Of a DNA stretch of 64,000 nucleotides, positions 10,985 through 19,361 are shown piece by piece. How positions within the stretch are numbered: the first letter of the stretch is position 1; each line of letters begins with the position of its first letter. The translations under genes and the position numbers were made by a program. The stretch lies in assembly GCA_033980235.1 (NCBI GenBank), contig CM067065.1:5535328-5599327 (forward strand). The letters are read 5' to 3'. The notes under the pieces were generated by a model that was given only the letters and a program-made list of their open reading frames with translations, made no database searches and was not told the origin of the DNA. This DNA is from Diadema setosum. Its lineage: Eukaryota; Echinodermata; Echinoidea; Diadematoida; Diadematidae.

Positions 10985-11653
10985 ATGGCATCTTCCAAAA
11001 AGGGGGATTTGTACAGTCCCTTCAACGATTATTTCGAGCTGAGTAAGCTGGTATCAACGGGGGAGAAGAAGAGGGAGTCCGTGGACCAAGAGACGGGCGA
11101 CCAGCTCTTTGATTTTGAACAGGTGCGAGGCTCGTTCAATAGCTACCTGGGGTTAGACGAAGGGGAAGCGACAGTGACGAAAAAGAGTGGATCCCAGGAC
11201 CTAGGGACGAGATACCAGTATCCGGCCTTACAGAAGGACGACGATGGAGCTGGGTGTCTGTCAACTGGTAGCCGTTGGCTGAGCAACGAGGGGATTCTAC
11301 CAGACATCATCGCTCTACGAGGACGAGATGGAAGTGATGGACCACTCAGCAGATCAGTGTCTTGGTGCGTTTTCTGCAAAAACAATGGTGAAAGTTTGCA
11401 GGTCTACGGAAGCCATGCGCTGAAGTCCATAGACGGCAAAACTACCCGCCCTGTACTTCGGGCATACAGATGCCCGATTTGTAGCGCCACCGGGGACGAG
11501 GCTCACACCATTAAGTACTGTCCGTTATCAAGGAAGAAAAAGCTGCCTGGGTCAGCAGAGCCAGGATCTACCAGTAACATCAGCACAGCGACGCTGTATT
11601 TTAAAACCCCACGGAATGCTGCCGGACGGCTGAGGAGCCGCAATACCAGGTAG
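10985..11653 (+). CDS. Nanos-type protein carried by element 1
   Basis: 222 residues from ATG 10,985; an in-frame ATG at 10,946 would add 13 residues. The C-terminal half has the Nanos double zinc finger. Finger 1 is C128-C131-H144 with Arg155 where family members have the fourth Cys. Finger 2 is complete: C163-C166-H174-C179. The tract leading into finger 2 and the HTIKYCPL ending match Nanos closely. Residues 10-23 contain [11 protein letters not shown], resembling the NOT1-interacting motif at the N terminus of animal Nanos; FNSYLGL at 51-57 looks like a second copy. Nanos proteins bind RNA with Pumilio and recruit the CCR4-NOT deadenylase to silence messages, mainly in germ cells. The gene lies 115 bases after pol and well before the 3' LTR, so it is part of the retroelement. 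Substitution of one zinc ligand may weaken RNA binding. Its role in the element is inferred. Confidence 0.85.
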   Translation: MASSKKGDLYSPFNDYFELSKLVSTGEKKRESVDQETGDQLFDFEQVRGSFNSYLGLDEGEATVTKKSGSQDLGTRYQYPALQKDDDGAGCLSTGSRWLSNEGILPDIIALRGRDGSDGPLSRSVSWCVFCKNNGESLQVYGSHALKSIDGKTTRPVLRAYRCPICSATGDEAHTIKYCPLSRKKKLPGSAEPGSTSNISTATLYFKTPRNAAGRLRSRNTR

Positions 11654-11809
11654 CGGACACCGGAAGGGGGAGAAGCAGCAGCAAATATGGACTATGTCAG
11701 ATACCAGCTTCGCACGAATTGATTATAAGATATGTATGAATGACTGTAGGAATTTGACTAAAGACATGAGTAACATTCGATTGGTATTATTTGTCGAATA
11801 TGCAGAACG
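11654..11809 (+). other. Spacer between the accessory genes
   Basis: It starts with a GGTAGCGGACACCGGAAGG block (11,649 onward) that overlaps the stop codon of the Nanos-type gene. The block recurs at 12,682 and, more loosely, at 12,509. The end holds TGGTATTATT and an acceptor-like TGCAG five bases before the next ATG. Confidence 0.5.
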
Positions 11810-12388
11810 ATGTCTACCCCCAAGCCCAAGTCCTGTTCAGATAGGGGAGAAGTCTACCGGTGTAAGGTGTGCCGGCGGTCCTTTTCCAGTAGAAGCTCGA
11901 TGCAACGACACGAATTCGACGTGCACACCCCCAAATTTAGGTGTGATCGCTGTGCTTTCCAGACGCTGCACAGGCGAGAATTAGAACGCCACTACGGAAC
12001 TCACGGCACCGATGTAGCTCCAGGGCGCGTGCATTTGAAAACCCCAGTTTATGCGCCAATTAAGAATAAGAAGCCGCCGTCAACGCAAAGCAGACCCCGG
12101 AGTAGATCTCCCCTGCACCCCTCTACTTCAACCCCTTCCCGACGCACGCCTGAGAGGTGCACCCCTGAAAAGAGCGTCAGCCCAGAGAGGAGTGTCATCT
12201 CTGAAGGAAGCAGTACCCCGGTGCTGGATGAGGACAACTATGGCGGCGGGCTCCTCGACCTGACGGGCGGAAGGAGGCGATTCGTTATCGAGGACGTGGT
12301 ACCTGAAGTCAAATCCCCGGTAACATGTGAAATCGGGGTCCAGGTGTCACCATCCGACATTGACGGGGGATTATTCGAGGGAGGCTAG
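11810..12388 (+). CDS. Two-finger C2H2 protein carried by element 1
   Basis: 192 residues. Two C2H2 zinc fingers lie at the N terminus: C18-C21-H34-H39 (CX2CX12HX4H) and C45-C48-H61-H65 (CX2CX12HX3H). A basic stretch rich in Ser-Pro and Arg (about 80-130) follows, then an acidic tail. The protein could bind DNA or RNA; the target is unknown. It lies 156 bases after the Nanos-type gene and before the 3' LTR, with an acceptor-like TGCAG just upstream. I do not recognise an orthologue. It may be a second captured host domain or an old accessory gene of this lineage. A further 91-codon frame overlaps its end in another register (12,327-12,602) and shows no domain. Confidence 0.75.
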   Translation: MSTPKPKSCSDRGEVYRCKVCRRSFSSRSSMQRHEFDVHTPKFRCDRCAFQTLHRRELERHYGTHGTDVAPGRVHLKTPVYAPIKNKKPPSTQSRPRSRSPLHPSTSTPSRRTPERCTPEKSVSPERSVISEGSSTPVLDEDNYGGGLLDLTGGRRRFVIEDVVPEVKSPVTCEIGVQVSPSDIDGGLFEGG

Positions 12389-12783
12389 AATTACGTCGCA
12401 GAGGGAAGACCTGTTTCAGCGCTACCGAGACGCTGGTGTTGCGGCCTGGCCGAACATGGACCAGGAAGACGGAACGGTTCTTGACGACTGGTGGCGAGTT
12501 TTTGGAGGTAGTGACCGAAACCGTGGAGGAAAAGTAGTGGAAGCGAAATTTGGTAGAAATGCAAGGGCGGATATGGACGTTAAACATAATTTGCCCAGTT
12601 GAGTTTGGACAATAAGTTATAATTGGACTTTTGAGGACCGATGGGTATTACCAAGTTAATTATTCGCGAAGATAGTGAAAGTGGTAGCAGACACCGGAAG
12701 GAAGATGTGGAAGCGATTATTGGTAGAGAAGGGCAGATACGGACGCTAAATTTAATCTGCCCATTTTAAATTGGACATTAAGT

Positions 12784-12791
12784 TGTAAATA
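12784..12791 (+). promoter_or_regulatory. Pumilio-type RNA site (TGTAAATA)
   Basis: An exact match to the TGTANATA consensus bound by Pumilio/PUF proteins, preceded by AAGT. In RNA it lies in the 3' untranslated part of every full-length and subgenomic element transcript. Nanos acts with Pumilio on such sites. Confidence 0.5.
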
Positions 12792-13100
12792 ATGAACATT
12801 TCCCAAGGACTGATGGACATTCCTAATGTAATTGTTCTCAAAGAATGATGGTATTAAGTTGGTATCAATGAAGCTTATGTACGGAGATGTAGTCGTCCCG
12901 AGAGGTAGTGGAGTAAAGTGATTAAAGCGATACCAGGTGTTGGTAGAATTGTTCGGAAGAGTTGGTAGAATCATATCGGTATCAACATTGCGATTGGTAT
13001 ATATGGAGCCTTAGCCTTCTTCTTCTTCTCAAAGTTAGAGTTTGTTGTGTCCATGTTGGAAGCAAAGGTATTAGACAAGGCTGGAGGAGTAGCATTAGAA

Positions 13101-13108
13101 TGTACATA
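13101..13108 (+). promoter_or_regulatory. Pumilio-type RNA site (TGTACATA)
   Basis: A second exact TGTANATA match, 317 bases downstream of the first and still ahead of the 3' LTR. Single octamers arise by chance in AT-rich DNA, so the pair only becomes meaningful beside the Nanos-type gene in the same RNA. Confidence 0.5.
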
Positions 13109-13281
13109 GTGTTTATGGTCCGAAAGAAGCAATGAGTATAAATCATAAGATGATGTCTTAAAAGATTTGGTGGTGGACACCAGTGTAAGTGGTATGGTAG
13201 TTGATACCAGTCGGAATATAATGGAGGTCGGTTTGTGTTTAAAGTGTTGACGTTTAAAGTGTTCAGAATTGAAAGAGGTAT

Positions 13282-13300
13282 AAGCTCGGGGACCGAGCTT
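13282..13300 (+). other. Hairpin just before the polypurine-like tract
   Basis: AAGCTCGG, a GGA loop, then CCGAGCTT: a perfect 8-bp stem that ends exactly where the G-rich tract starts. It could affect RNase H cleavage or RNA stability; this is inferred. Confidence 0.7.
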
Positions 13301-13317
13301 GGTGGGTCGGGGGGTCG
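13301..13317 (+). other. Polypurine-like tract
   Basis: GGTGGGTCGGGGGGTCG abuts the 3' LTR. It is G-rich with single T and C interruptions rather than a pure purine run. This is the expected place for the plus-strand primer. Confidence 0.6.
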
Positions 13318-14399
13318 TGTAGCGAAATCGATTATTTCCGCTAGTTGATTTATGTATAATAAGCCGGGTATAATTCACTATCGATTATATGAAGGCGTAA
13401 TCGATCATTGTTGGTAGTAACGTTGGTATAGGCAGGGTCCAAAAATCACGGTTTTGGCCAGATTTATGGCTATTACGTAAGATATGGGCATTAGGGGGAT
13501 AAAATGATTTAAGATTCTAAGAGAGGTAATAGATACCAGTAATTTGAGACCAAATATGTAGGGTTTTGGTGAGAGTCACTCCCCAAGATTGGTGTTTTCG
13601 TGGTGGAAATATTGATTAACTACGCTTATAATTATCGAGTAAAAATATAATAGGGCAATCAAGCTGTCGGTTCGTTGTCGAGTTGGGACGGATAAGATAA
13701 ACATGTCTTAGTACGTGTTGAGTTACATCGAGCTATCAATGCTTGAGCTGTGTACGGAACAGCCTAGTGAAGGCGATGATCAGGATAGTGTGTTCCTGAT
13801 TGCTAGCCAAACCTAGAGCTGTGTATAAAGCAGTTCTAGTAAGGCGATGGTCAGGATAGTGTATTCCTGATCGCTAGCTAGCCTAGATCTGTAGTACATG
13901 ACAGGCCGCCAGGACGGGACTTAAGGTTCGGGATTTTGTGGTAGCGGGACGGCGCAGAAGCTGTGAATGTGTATTGGACTGTTGAACTGTTGTTGAGCAG
14001 AAGTATTCGGAATTAAAGACTACCAGTTGGAAGTTAAACCATCGAGGGAAGAGTGATTTTTCCTACGTGAGAACTTTAAGTGAGTGCAGGTGAGTGGACC
14101 TTGGTGGTAGTAAAAAATATTGGTAGACGTAATTAATGTGCGAAGCTGGTATGATGAACTGTTGATGAAGAACTGGTAGATAATGATAAATAACTGGTAG
14201 GAATAAATAACTGGTAGGAATTAACTGGTATCTTGGGCCGTATATTGCGGCCGAACGAACTCGCGCCTAGCTTGGCCATCCTGACCGAAGTTCGTCGTAG
14301 ACACCAATCTATCATCACACATCTACCAGAGTCATTCACAACACATAGAGCTGTAGGGCAAGTGGGATATATAAGTCTGCGACTTGAAAATTCGCCACA
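13318..14399 (+). repeat. 3' LTR of element 1
   Basis: Same start (TGTAGCGAAATCG) and end (TTCGCCACA) as the 5' LTR. Differences seen by eye include substitutions near 13,600, 13,680-13,700, 13,759-13,789 and 13,860, plus short indels near 13,921, 14,115 and 14,185. It ends with an extra tail, listed next. Confidence 0.95.
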
Positions 14400-14448
14400 C
14401 GTGGTGTCAGGAGTGGGATATATAAGTCTGCGACTTGGAACATTCGCC

Positions 14449-14451
<3 letters not shown>
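14400..14451 (+). repeat. Extra primer-site copy and repeated LTR end
   Basis: After the normal LTR end the sequence continues with CG, the full 18-base primer site (14,402-14,419), then ATATAAGTCTGCGACTT and a second CATTCGCCACA end. The junction falls at GTGGGAT, which is shared by the primer site and the LTR near its end. This looks like a template slip during plus-strand copying of the primer tRNA. Confidence 0.85.

Positions 14452-14483
<32 letters not shown>
14452..14483. repeat. (AT)n microsatellite, right flank of element 1
   Basis: AT run directly after the element; probably the other half of the target microsatellite. Confidence 0.9.
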
Positions 14484-14487
<4 letters not shown>

Positions 14488-15139
14488 TGTATAGATTGAA
14501 GGACTTCTTGTTCCATTAGGCCTACATACAAACAGACAAATGGACAGCGATGGACGCACGATTCTTAATAAAAATATCTCTCATATCGCTCATTTTCATT
14601 GATTTTTTTCCCTTTTTACATGACAAATGACATAACTGGATGATGTTATCGCTGATAAGTAGATGTACAAGATCATGATTAAAAGAGTTACCCCCCCCCC
14701 TTAGCTGCATGCTCGAATCTAATACCCATATATATTTTGATGAGTGTATCTTTATATGTTTTATAAGTGTGTCGTATCGAATGTATACGTTTATGACAAA
14801 ATTCTTTATTTATTCTCTGTTATGTTTTTTTGGAAAAAATAAATGAATTGAATTGAATTGAATACAGTGCAACTCATTATTGTTTAACGAATACTTCTTT
14901 AAGAGTATCAACGAGTTGCATCTAATTTTATTCTATGCCATCGTATGACGGGCCCACGATTCGTTAATGTGATCTCCTCTAATCAACTGAACAATCCTAA
15001 AAAATGAAGTTTCTTTAAACCCGGAAATGACTGATTGTATCCTCAGCGAAAATGACGAAAAAAGAAAACATTCACACTGGTCTGTTAGATTGTGCTTCAT
15101 TATTTCGTTCGGTTTTAAGAATCTATACATTCTAACAGC
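14484..15139. other. Intergenic DNA with a LINE/SINE-like 3' tail
   Basis: At 14,822-14,866 a T-rich stretch passes into AAATAAATGAATTGAATTGAAT, the kind of short-period tail left by some non-LTR retrotransposons. A related tail in the other direction occurs at 32,026-32,060. The block upstream (14,720-14,820) may be its body. No gene is seen. Confidence 0.4.
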
Positions 15140-15242
15140 ATGTTTCGCACGAACTTTCGCCTCTTCTATCTGGTAAACGCTAAACTCAGTTTTTTATTGT
15201 ATTTATTGATGTTTTTACCACTTTGTGTTTCTTTTGCTTTTA

Positions 15243-15256
15243 GACAAATAGACACC
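15243..15256 (+). promoter_or_regulatory. Probable 3' splice site in the TRIM 5' untranslated region
   Basis: A pyrimidine-rich run ending TTTCTTTTGCTTTTAG at 15,243 lies 13 bases before an ATG in good context (ACACCATGG). This decides the start: the 39 hydrophobic residues encoded in frame upstream (15,140-15,256) are probably intron, not a membrane anchor. Confidence 0.65.
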
Positions 15257-17122
15257 ATGGCAACGGTTCATCAGATCAGCAGCCAGAATCTGGAGTGTCC
15301 TATCTGTCTGACTCTTTTCAACCAACCTAAATCACTGACATGCTCTCACACGTTCTGCAAAGACTGTCTTCAACGAATATCTCAAACTCAGAAAACTATA
15401 ACATGCCCTATATGCAGGAAAGAAACGCCCCTACCCAGTGGAGATGTGGATAAGTTGCAAACCAACATACCCTTGAGTTCCCTCGTGGACGAAGTGAAAG
15501 TCGCGAGTCCAACATGCACAGTTTGTGAGATGGACAACAAGTCTCCAGCTGTGTCCTACTGTCAGGACTGCGGGAAATATATGTGTAAAGCCTGTGAGAA
15601 AAGCCACTCTACCTGGAAACCGTTCTTCAACCACGAAGTGGTGTCCGTGAGCGAGGTGCTCTCGGGAAAGGTTCCGCTTAAAATGCGACGGAAATGTAAG
15701 AAACATCCTAATGATGATGAGGAGTGTTTCTGCACTGGATGTCGGGAATACGTCTGCTGTAAGTGTGGGATGTTGAAACACTCAAAAGCAGGACATGATA
15801 TCGAAGTGGCAGCTAATTATGAGGAAAAATTGATTGAAAATATCAAAGAGTTGAAAAGGGGAGTCAAATCAAAGAAAACGACCATTGAAAATCATATCAA
15901 GTTCATAGAGACACAACGCAATGAAATAACAACTATGTTTAGAAAGCTCAATGAGGACATCGACACAACGTATGAGGAATACATGCAGCTATTGTCAGAC
16001 AGTAGAGAAGAGCTCAAAAGTCGAGTGAAACAATGGTCTGAGAAATTCGAGAAGGAATTACAAGTCATGGAGGAAGAGAGTCGGCGAACAATCAGTCACA
16101 TGAACGCTATGGAAGAGCTGGTAACTAACGGTATGGAGGTACCACTAGAGAAAAACGCATTGATAGCACACGACACGCTGTGCGAAAACTTGAAGAGCTT
16201 TCTGGGACGAGATGATCCTGATGACCGACCATCGAGAGGTGTGACAGAACGAGCCCAGAAGATTTCATTCCGTAGATACGAGAAGGTTAATGAACTTTGT
16301 CTAGGAAAGTTGGAAGGCTATACGTGGGATGTCAAGGGAGGTGACGTCTCACCTCCCTGGGATGTCAAAGCAAACGTAAACCTCCCTAGCAGAAATTGCA
16401 TGTCCTGTATCTCTCGTTCACCAGGCGGTAAGATGGCGGTGGGAACGTATACTGGTGGAATCCATCTCTACTCCCCTTATGGCGAGTTACAGCAGACCGT
16501 GCTGAAGAATGTCGGAGTCAGGAGAATTGGATTCCTGTCTGATGGCCGAAGTGTAGTACGTGATATAAATAACAAGGTGTCACTCTACACTCCTCATTGG
16601 GAGAAGCTTGACGTCACGTTCGAGACGATGAGGGTGGATAAAGGAAGGTATGGTGGTCTCACTGTGGATAGAGATGATGATATCTACGTGGGTTATAGGG
16701 AACTCATAAAGATCCATGTATTTACCCCACAGGGTGGCAAGGCTGTCAGGACTATGATGTGTGATGGACATAGACCATCGCAATTATTTTCCTTTAACAA
16801 CACGGGAAAACTGATTCTACAAGACTCGACTGTTGTGTGCCTTGATGGTACGGGGAAGAAGGAGAAAGTCTTGAAGAAGGAGGGTATGATTCCCTACCCA
16901 GCTGTTTGTAGAGATGATTCGGTCATTGTAGCCTGGGTGAAGCACGACGAGGGCCTCTTCAGTATCGATCGATACACGAGTGATTTGAAGCACACGCACA
17001 ATCTCATTCTTGATTTCAGTATAGGAAGGGAAATGTTGAGTTGGTACTATCTACAAGAGTTTGAGAGTGGGGAGATAGCTTTCTGCACTCCAAACAGACT
17101 TTACATATTAAATGCGATTTAA
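15257..17122 (+). CDS. TRIM-type protein (RING, two B-boxes, coiled coil, propeller-like C terminus)
   Basis: 621 residues in one exon. The C3HC4 RING has ligands C14, C17, C29, H31, C34, C37, C50 and C53, the mark of an E3 ubiquitin ligase. B-box 1 spans about 87-130 (C87, C90, C102, C105, C110, C113, H117). B-box 2 spans about 147-180 (C147, H150, C159, C162, C167, C170, H175, H180). A charged coiled coil runs about 186-320. The last 270 residues have repeated beta-strand-like blocks as in NHL or WD propellers (the TRIM2/TRIM56/TRIM71-like layout); clear NHL signatures were not counted, so the subfamily is open. Such single-exon TRIM genes are multiplied in many marine invertebrates. The likely role is ubiquitylation of a partner bound by the propeller. 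An AATAAA lies at 17,341. All metal ligands are present, so the gene looks functional. Confidence 0.9.
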   Translation: MATVHQISSQNLECPICLTLFNQPKSLTCSHTFCKDCLQRISQTQKTITCPICRKETPLPSGDVDKLQTNIPLSSLVDEVKVASPTCTVCEMDNKSPAVSYCQDCGKYMCKACEKSHSTWKPFFNHEVVSVSEVLSGKVPLKMRRKCKKHPNDDEECFCTGCREYVCCKCGMLKHSKAGHDIEVAANYEEKLIENIKELKRGVKSKKTTIENHIKFIETQRNEITTMFRKLNEDIDTTYEEYMQLLSDSREELKSRVKQWSEKFEKELQVMEEESRRTISHMNAMEELVTNGMEVPLEKNALIAHDTLCENLKSFLGRDDPDDRPSRGVTERAQKISFRRYEKVNELCLGKLEGYTWDVKGGDVSPPWDVKANVNLPSRNCMSCISRSPGGKMAVGTYTGGIHLYSPYGELQQTVLKNVGVRRIGFLSDGRSVVRDINNKVSLYTPHWEKLDVTFETMRVDKGRYGGLTVDRDDDIYVGYRELIKIHVFTPQGGKAVRTMMCDGHRPSQLFSFNNTGKLILQDSTVVCLDGTGKKEKVLKKEGMIPYPAVCRDDSVIVAWVKHDEGLFSIDRYTSDLKHTHNLILDFSIGREMLSWYYLQEFESGEIAFCTPNRLYILNAI

Positions 17123-17340
17123 CGTGGACTGTCATAGACGACATTTTGTACTGCAGTAGCATATCCAGAAGAAGAAGAATCTTTGGTGTGATATTCTACG
17201 TGACTAGAATATACTTTGAATGAATTTTACATGTAATAATTGTCCTGTACATGTATCATGCCTTCTCACATGAACATTCATACACTTATAAGGGCTTTAA
17301 TCATGTCGAAGATTTTATGTGGATTGTTAAACATTCCAAA

Positions 17341-17346
17341 AATAAA
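17341..17346 (+). terminator. Possible polyadenylation signal of the TRIM gene
   Basis: AATAAA 219 bases after the stop codon. Other AATAAA-like runs exist further on, so the true end is not settled. Confidence 0.35.
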
Positions 17347-18959
17347 GAAAAGTCAGTTATAACATTTTTTGGCGACATTCATGCTCTAAATGATACAACG
17401 GTAAGCTTGGGGGACGTTCTTCGGGTGAAACCAGCAACAAGAGACCTGGGGGTCTCGGGCTTATACCTGATTATTCCAAGACCACCTTCCAGGCATTTTT
17501 GCCTTAACATTACCCATGAACATAGAAAACATGCGGAGTGGGGCAGATTTGAGGGCTCCAGGGGACATGGTGATCAATACATTCTATATCATTTGTATTC
17601 CTTTTGGAGAATTTGAGCGTGTATTTTCAAAAAGGACATCAATTCTATATCAAAAAAAAAAAAAATTCCCTCCTTTTTTCGTTGCTGGCCCCGATGGAGC
17701 CACCCCTGAATGTACCTTATTCATAGAAGTCAATTAGATACATTCTAATTGTAGTCACCCATAATATCTGATGTTTTGAAGAAGTTTTTGTTTTGTATTA
17801 AAGAAGTTTTTTCACTTTGTTTTAAAAATTCTTTAATTTCGGGGTTCTGCTAGGGTCCATTGTTGACCCCCACGGGGCTGGAAGTATGTTGTTCATTTGT
17901 GTAAATAGGATTGTCCAATCTTGGGCAGCAATACGGTCGAATAGACGCCATACATGCCTCGCTTCTTACCACCAGCCTTGCAGTCATCACAAGACTCACT
18001 AGGTGCTTCTCCAGCGCCATCTCTCGAAGCCATCACTGCTTCATTAGTAGCCCTCACACTTGCTGGTTCGAGCCTAAGAGAAGCACTGAGTAACTAATGA
18101 TACGAAAGTATTGTTTATAGTATCGGCATATTATATCAATGAGGTAATGTACATTAGTATATAATTATGGAAATTTAAAACGAATAACATTTCAATGACT
18201 TAAAAAAAAATGGTGCTGTCGTTGTTACAATTCCAGTGATTCTTACAAGTTGGCCTTTTTAGTGGAACACTGTTTTCCATCGTTATGATTATTAACTTTT
18301 TCTTTGTTGCCGTGACAAAGTGCATTGTTTCTTTTTTTATGACATCATTCGTGCATATATTTCATATTGTATTTAAATAAAAACTGCCGTTATGAAATGA
18401 ATGAAAGACAGATTGACAACTTGTACCGCTTTGAATCATGCTCTCTTTTTCTTTCTTTCTTTTTAATAATAATAATTGTAAAATGTGGACATTTACAATG
18501 CATTAACATTCTACAGTATTGTTGTTTTTTTTGCATAAAAAAAACAATATCAGTGTTTCGTTATTATCAATCGCCGCTCATTGTAACATTAAGCAATCTG
18601 TCACGGAACCTCGTCTATAGGCAGCAGCAGCAACTGTAGTGCCACTTTACATAACGATTTGATATCATTGCCAATCCTAACTACTTGAACTACGTAAACC
18701 TGTTATACTTATTGTAGTTGTTGTTGTTGTTGTTGTTCTTGTTCTTGTTGTTGTTGTTGCTGTTGTTGTTGTTAGTGGTGGTGGTGGTGGTGGTGTTGTT
18801 TTATAACAAGACTGTTCTGTTTTCCATGAGGCCACTCGCAGAATAATTTCAAATTATCAAAATATCAAGTACAAAGTATCTAGTGCCAGTGCTCTAACTG
18901 AATTCCACAATATTTGCACGGGAGTAAGCTCTTTAAGATCGTGTATCCTATTTAGAGAT
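17347..18959. other. Intergenic DNA, no gene seen
   Basis: Low-complexity and AT-rich. A GTT/GTG microsatellite lies at 18,717-18,800. A short GAGACC...GGTCTC hairpin lies near 17,439-17,456. Open frames here are short, and 17,251-17,616 has no recognisable domain. Confidence 0.6.
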
Positions 18960-19361
18960 TGACTTTGCAGCGTTGGGCTATCACGGGATGATCTTTACCA
19001 CACCCTACTCCTATATCATCACACTCACAATCCCTTTTCCATTCCATAATAATTCTTCTATTTTTACATATTCATTTTCTGCCCTGTGAATATTTCCAGG
19101 AACTAATATGTTTTTTTTTTTTTTTTTTTTTTGCCCTTGCAGTTATACATAATGTAAAAAAGATGACAGCAATAATCACCTTTATGTCTTTGCTGGTTTA
19201 TTTTTTATTCTATGTCTATGACTTATCTGATAGATATGAAGGTTCGAATATTCTGTGTTTTAAAACACAGGGCCCCGTGGAAGATCACGTTTTTGAACGG
19301 GACACCATGTATTTGAATATGAGTTAATAAAAAAAAAATAAAACTCCATTTCTGTGCAATT

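Larger units (their letters stand above)
12389..13300 (+). other. 3' noncoding region of element 1
   Basis: About 0.9 kb. Two similar units, about 12,507-12,640 and 12,682-12,810, form a decayed tandem duplication with an offset near 170 bases. Each has a GGTAG...GGAAGG-type block, then GTGGAAGCGA and a TTGGACA-TAAGTT part. The pentamer TGGTA and its complement are very frequent. Two Pumilio-type octamers and a terminal hairpin are listed separately. Confidence 0.7.
4351..14451 (+). mobile_element. Ty3/Gypsy LTR retrotransposon with Nanos-like and C2H2 accessory genes (element 1)
   Basis: This is a complete LTR element. The 5' LTR is 4,351-5,430 and the primer site 5,433-5,450. The fused gag-pol frame is 5,593-10,869, a Nanos-type gene 10,985-11,653 and a C2H2 gene 11,810-12,388. 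A G-rich polypurine-like tract ends at 13,314, and the 3' LTR starts at 13,318. The domain order protease, RT, RNase H, integrase is that of Metaviridae (Ty3/Gypsy). By eye the LTRs differ at roughly 12-16 places in about 1.08 kb, so the insertion is fairly young and all three reading frames are still open. No envelope-like gene with signal peptide and membrane anchor is seen. No clean target duplication can be defined, because both flanks are AT microsatellite. Confidence 0.95.

Noticed and set aside
10946..11653. Nanos-type frame as an unrelated host gene that happens to sit here
   Set aside because: It starts 115 bases after the pol stop and ends 1.7 kb before the 3' LTR, on the same strand, inside one element with matching LTRs.
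10985..12388. Accessory genes as a retroviral envelope
   Set aside because: Neither has a signal peptide, membrane segment or cleavage site; both are zinc-finger proteins.
12327..12602. A third accessory gene overlapping the end of the C2H2 gene
   Set aside because: 91 codons in another register with no recognisable domain; half lies in the duplicated 3' block. Kept only as a remark.
15140..15256. Hydrophobic N-terminal extension of the TRIM protein as a signal anchor
   Set aside because: It lies upstream of a strong splice acceptor and a better start codon, and TRIM proteins normally begin close to the RING.
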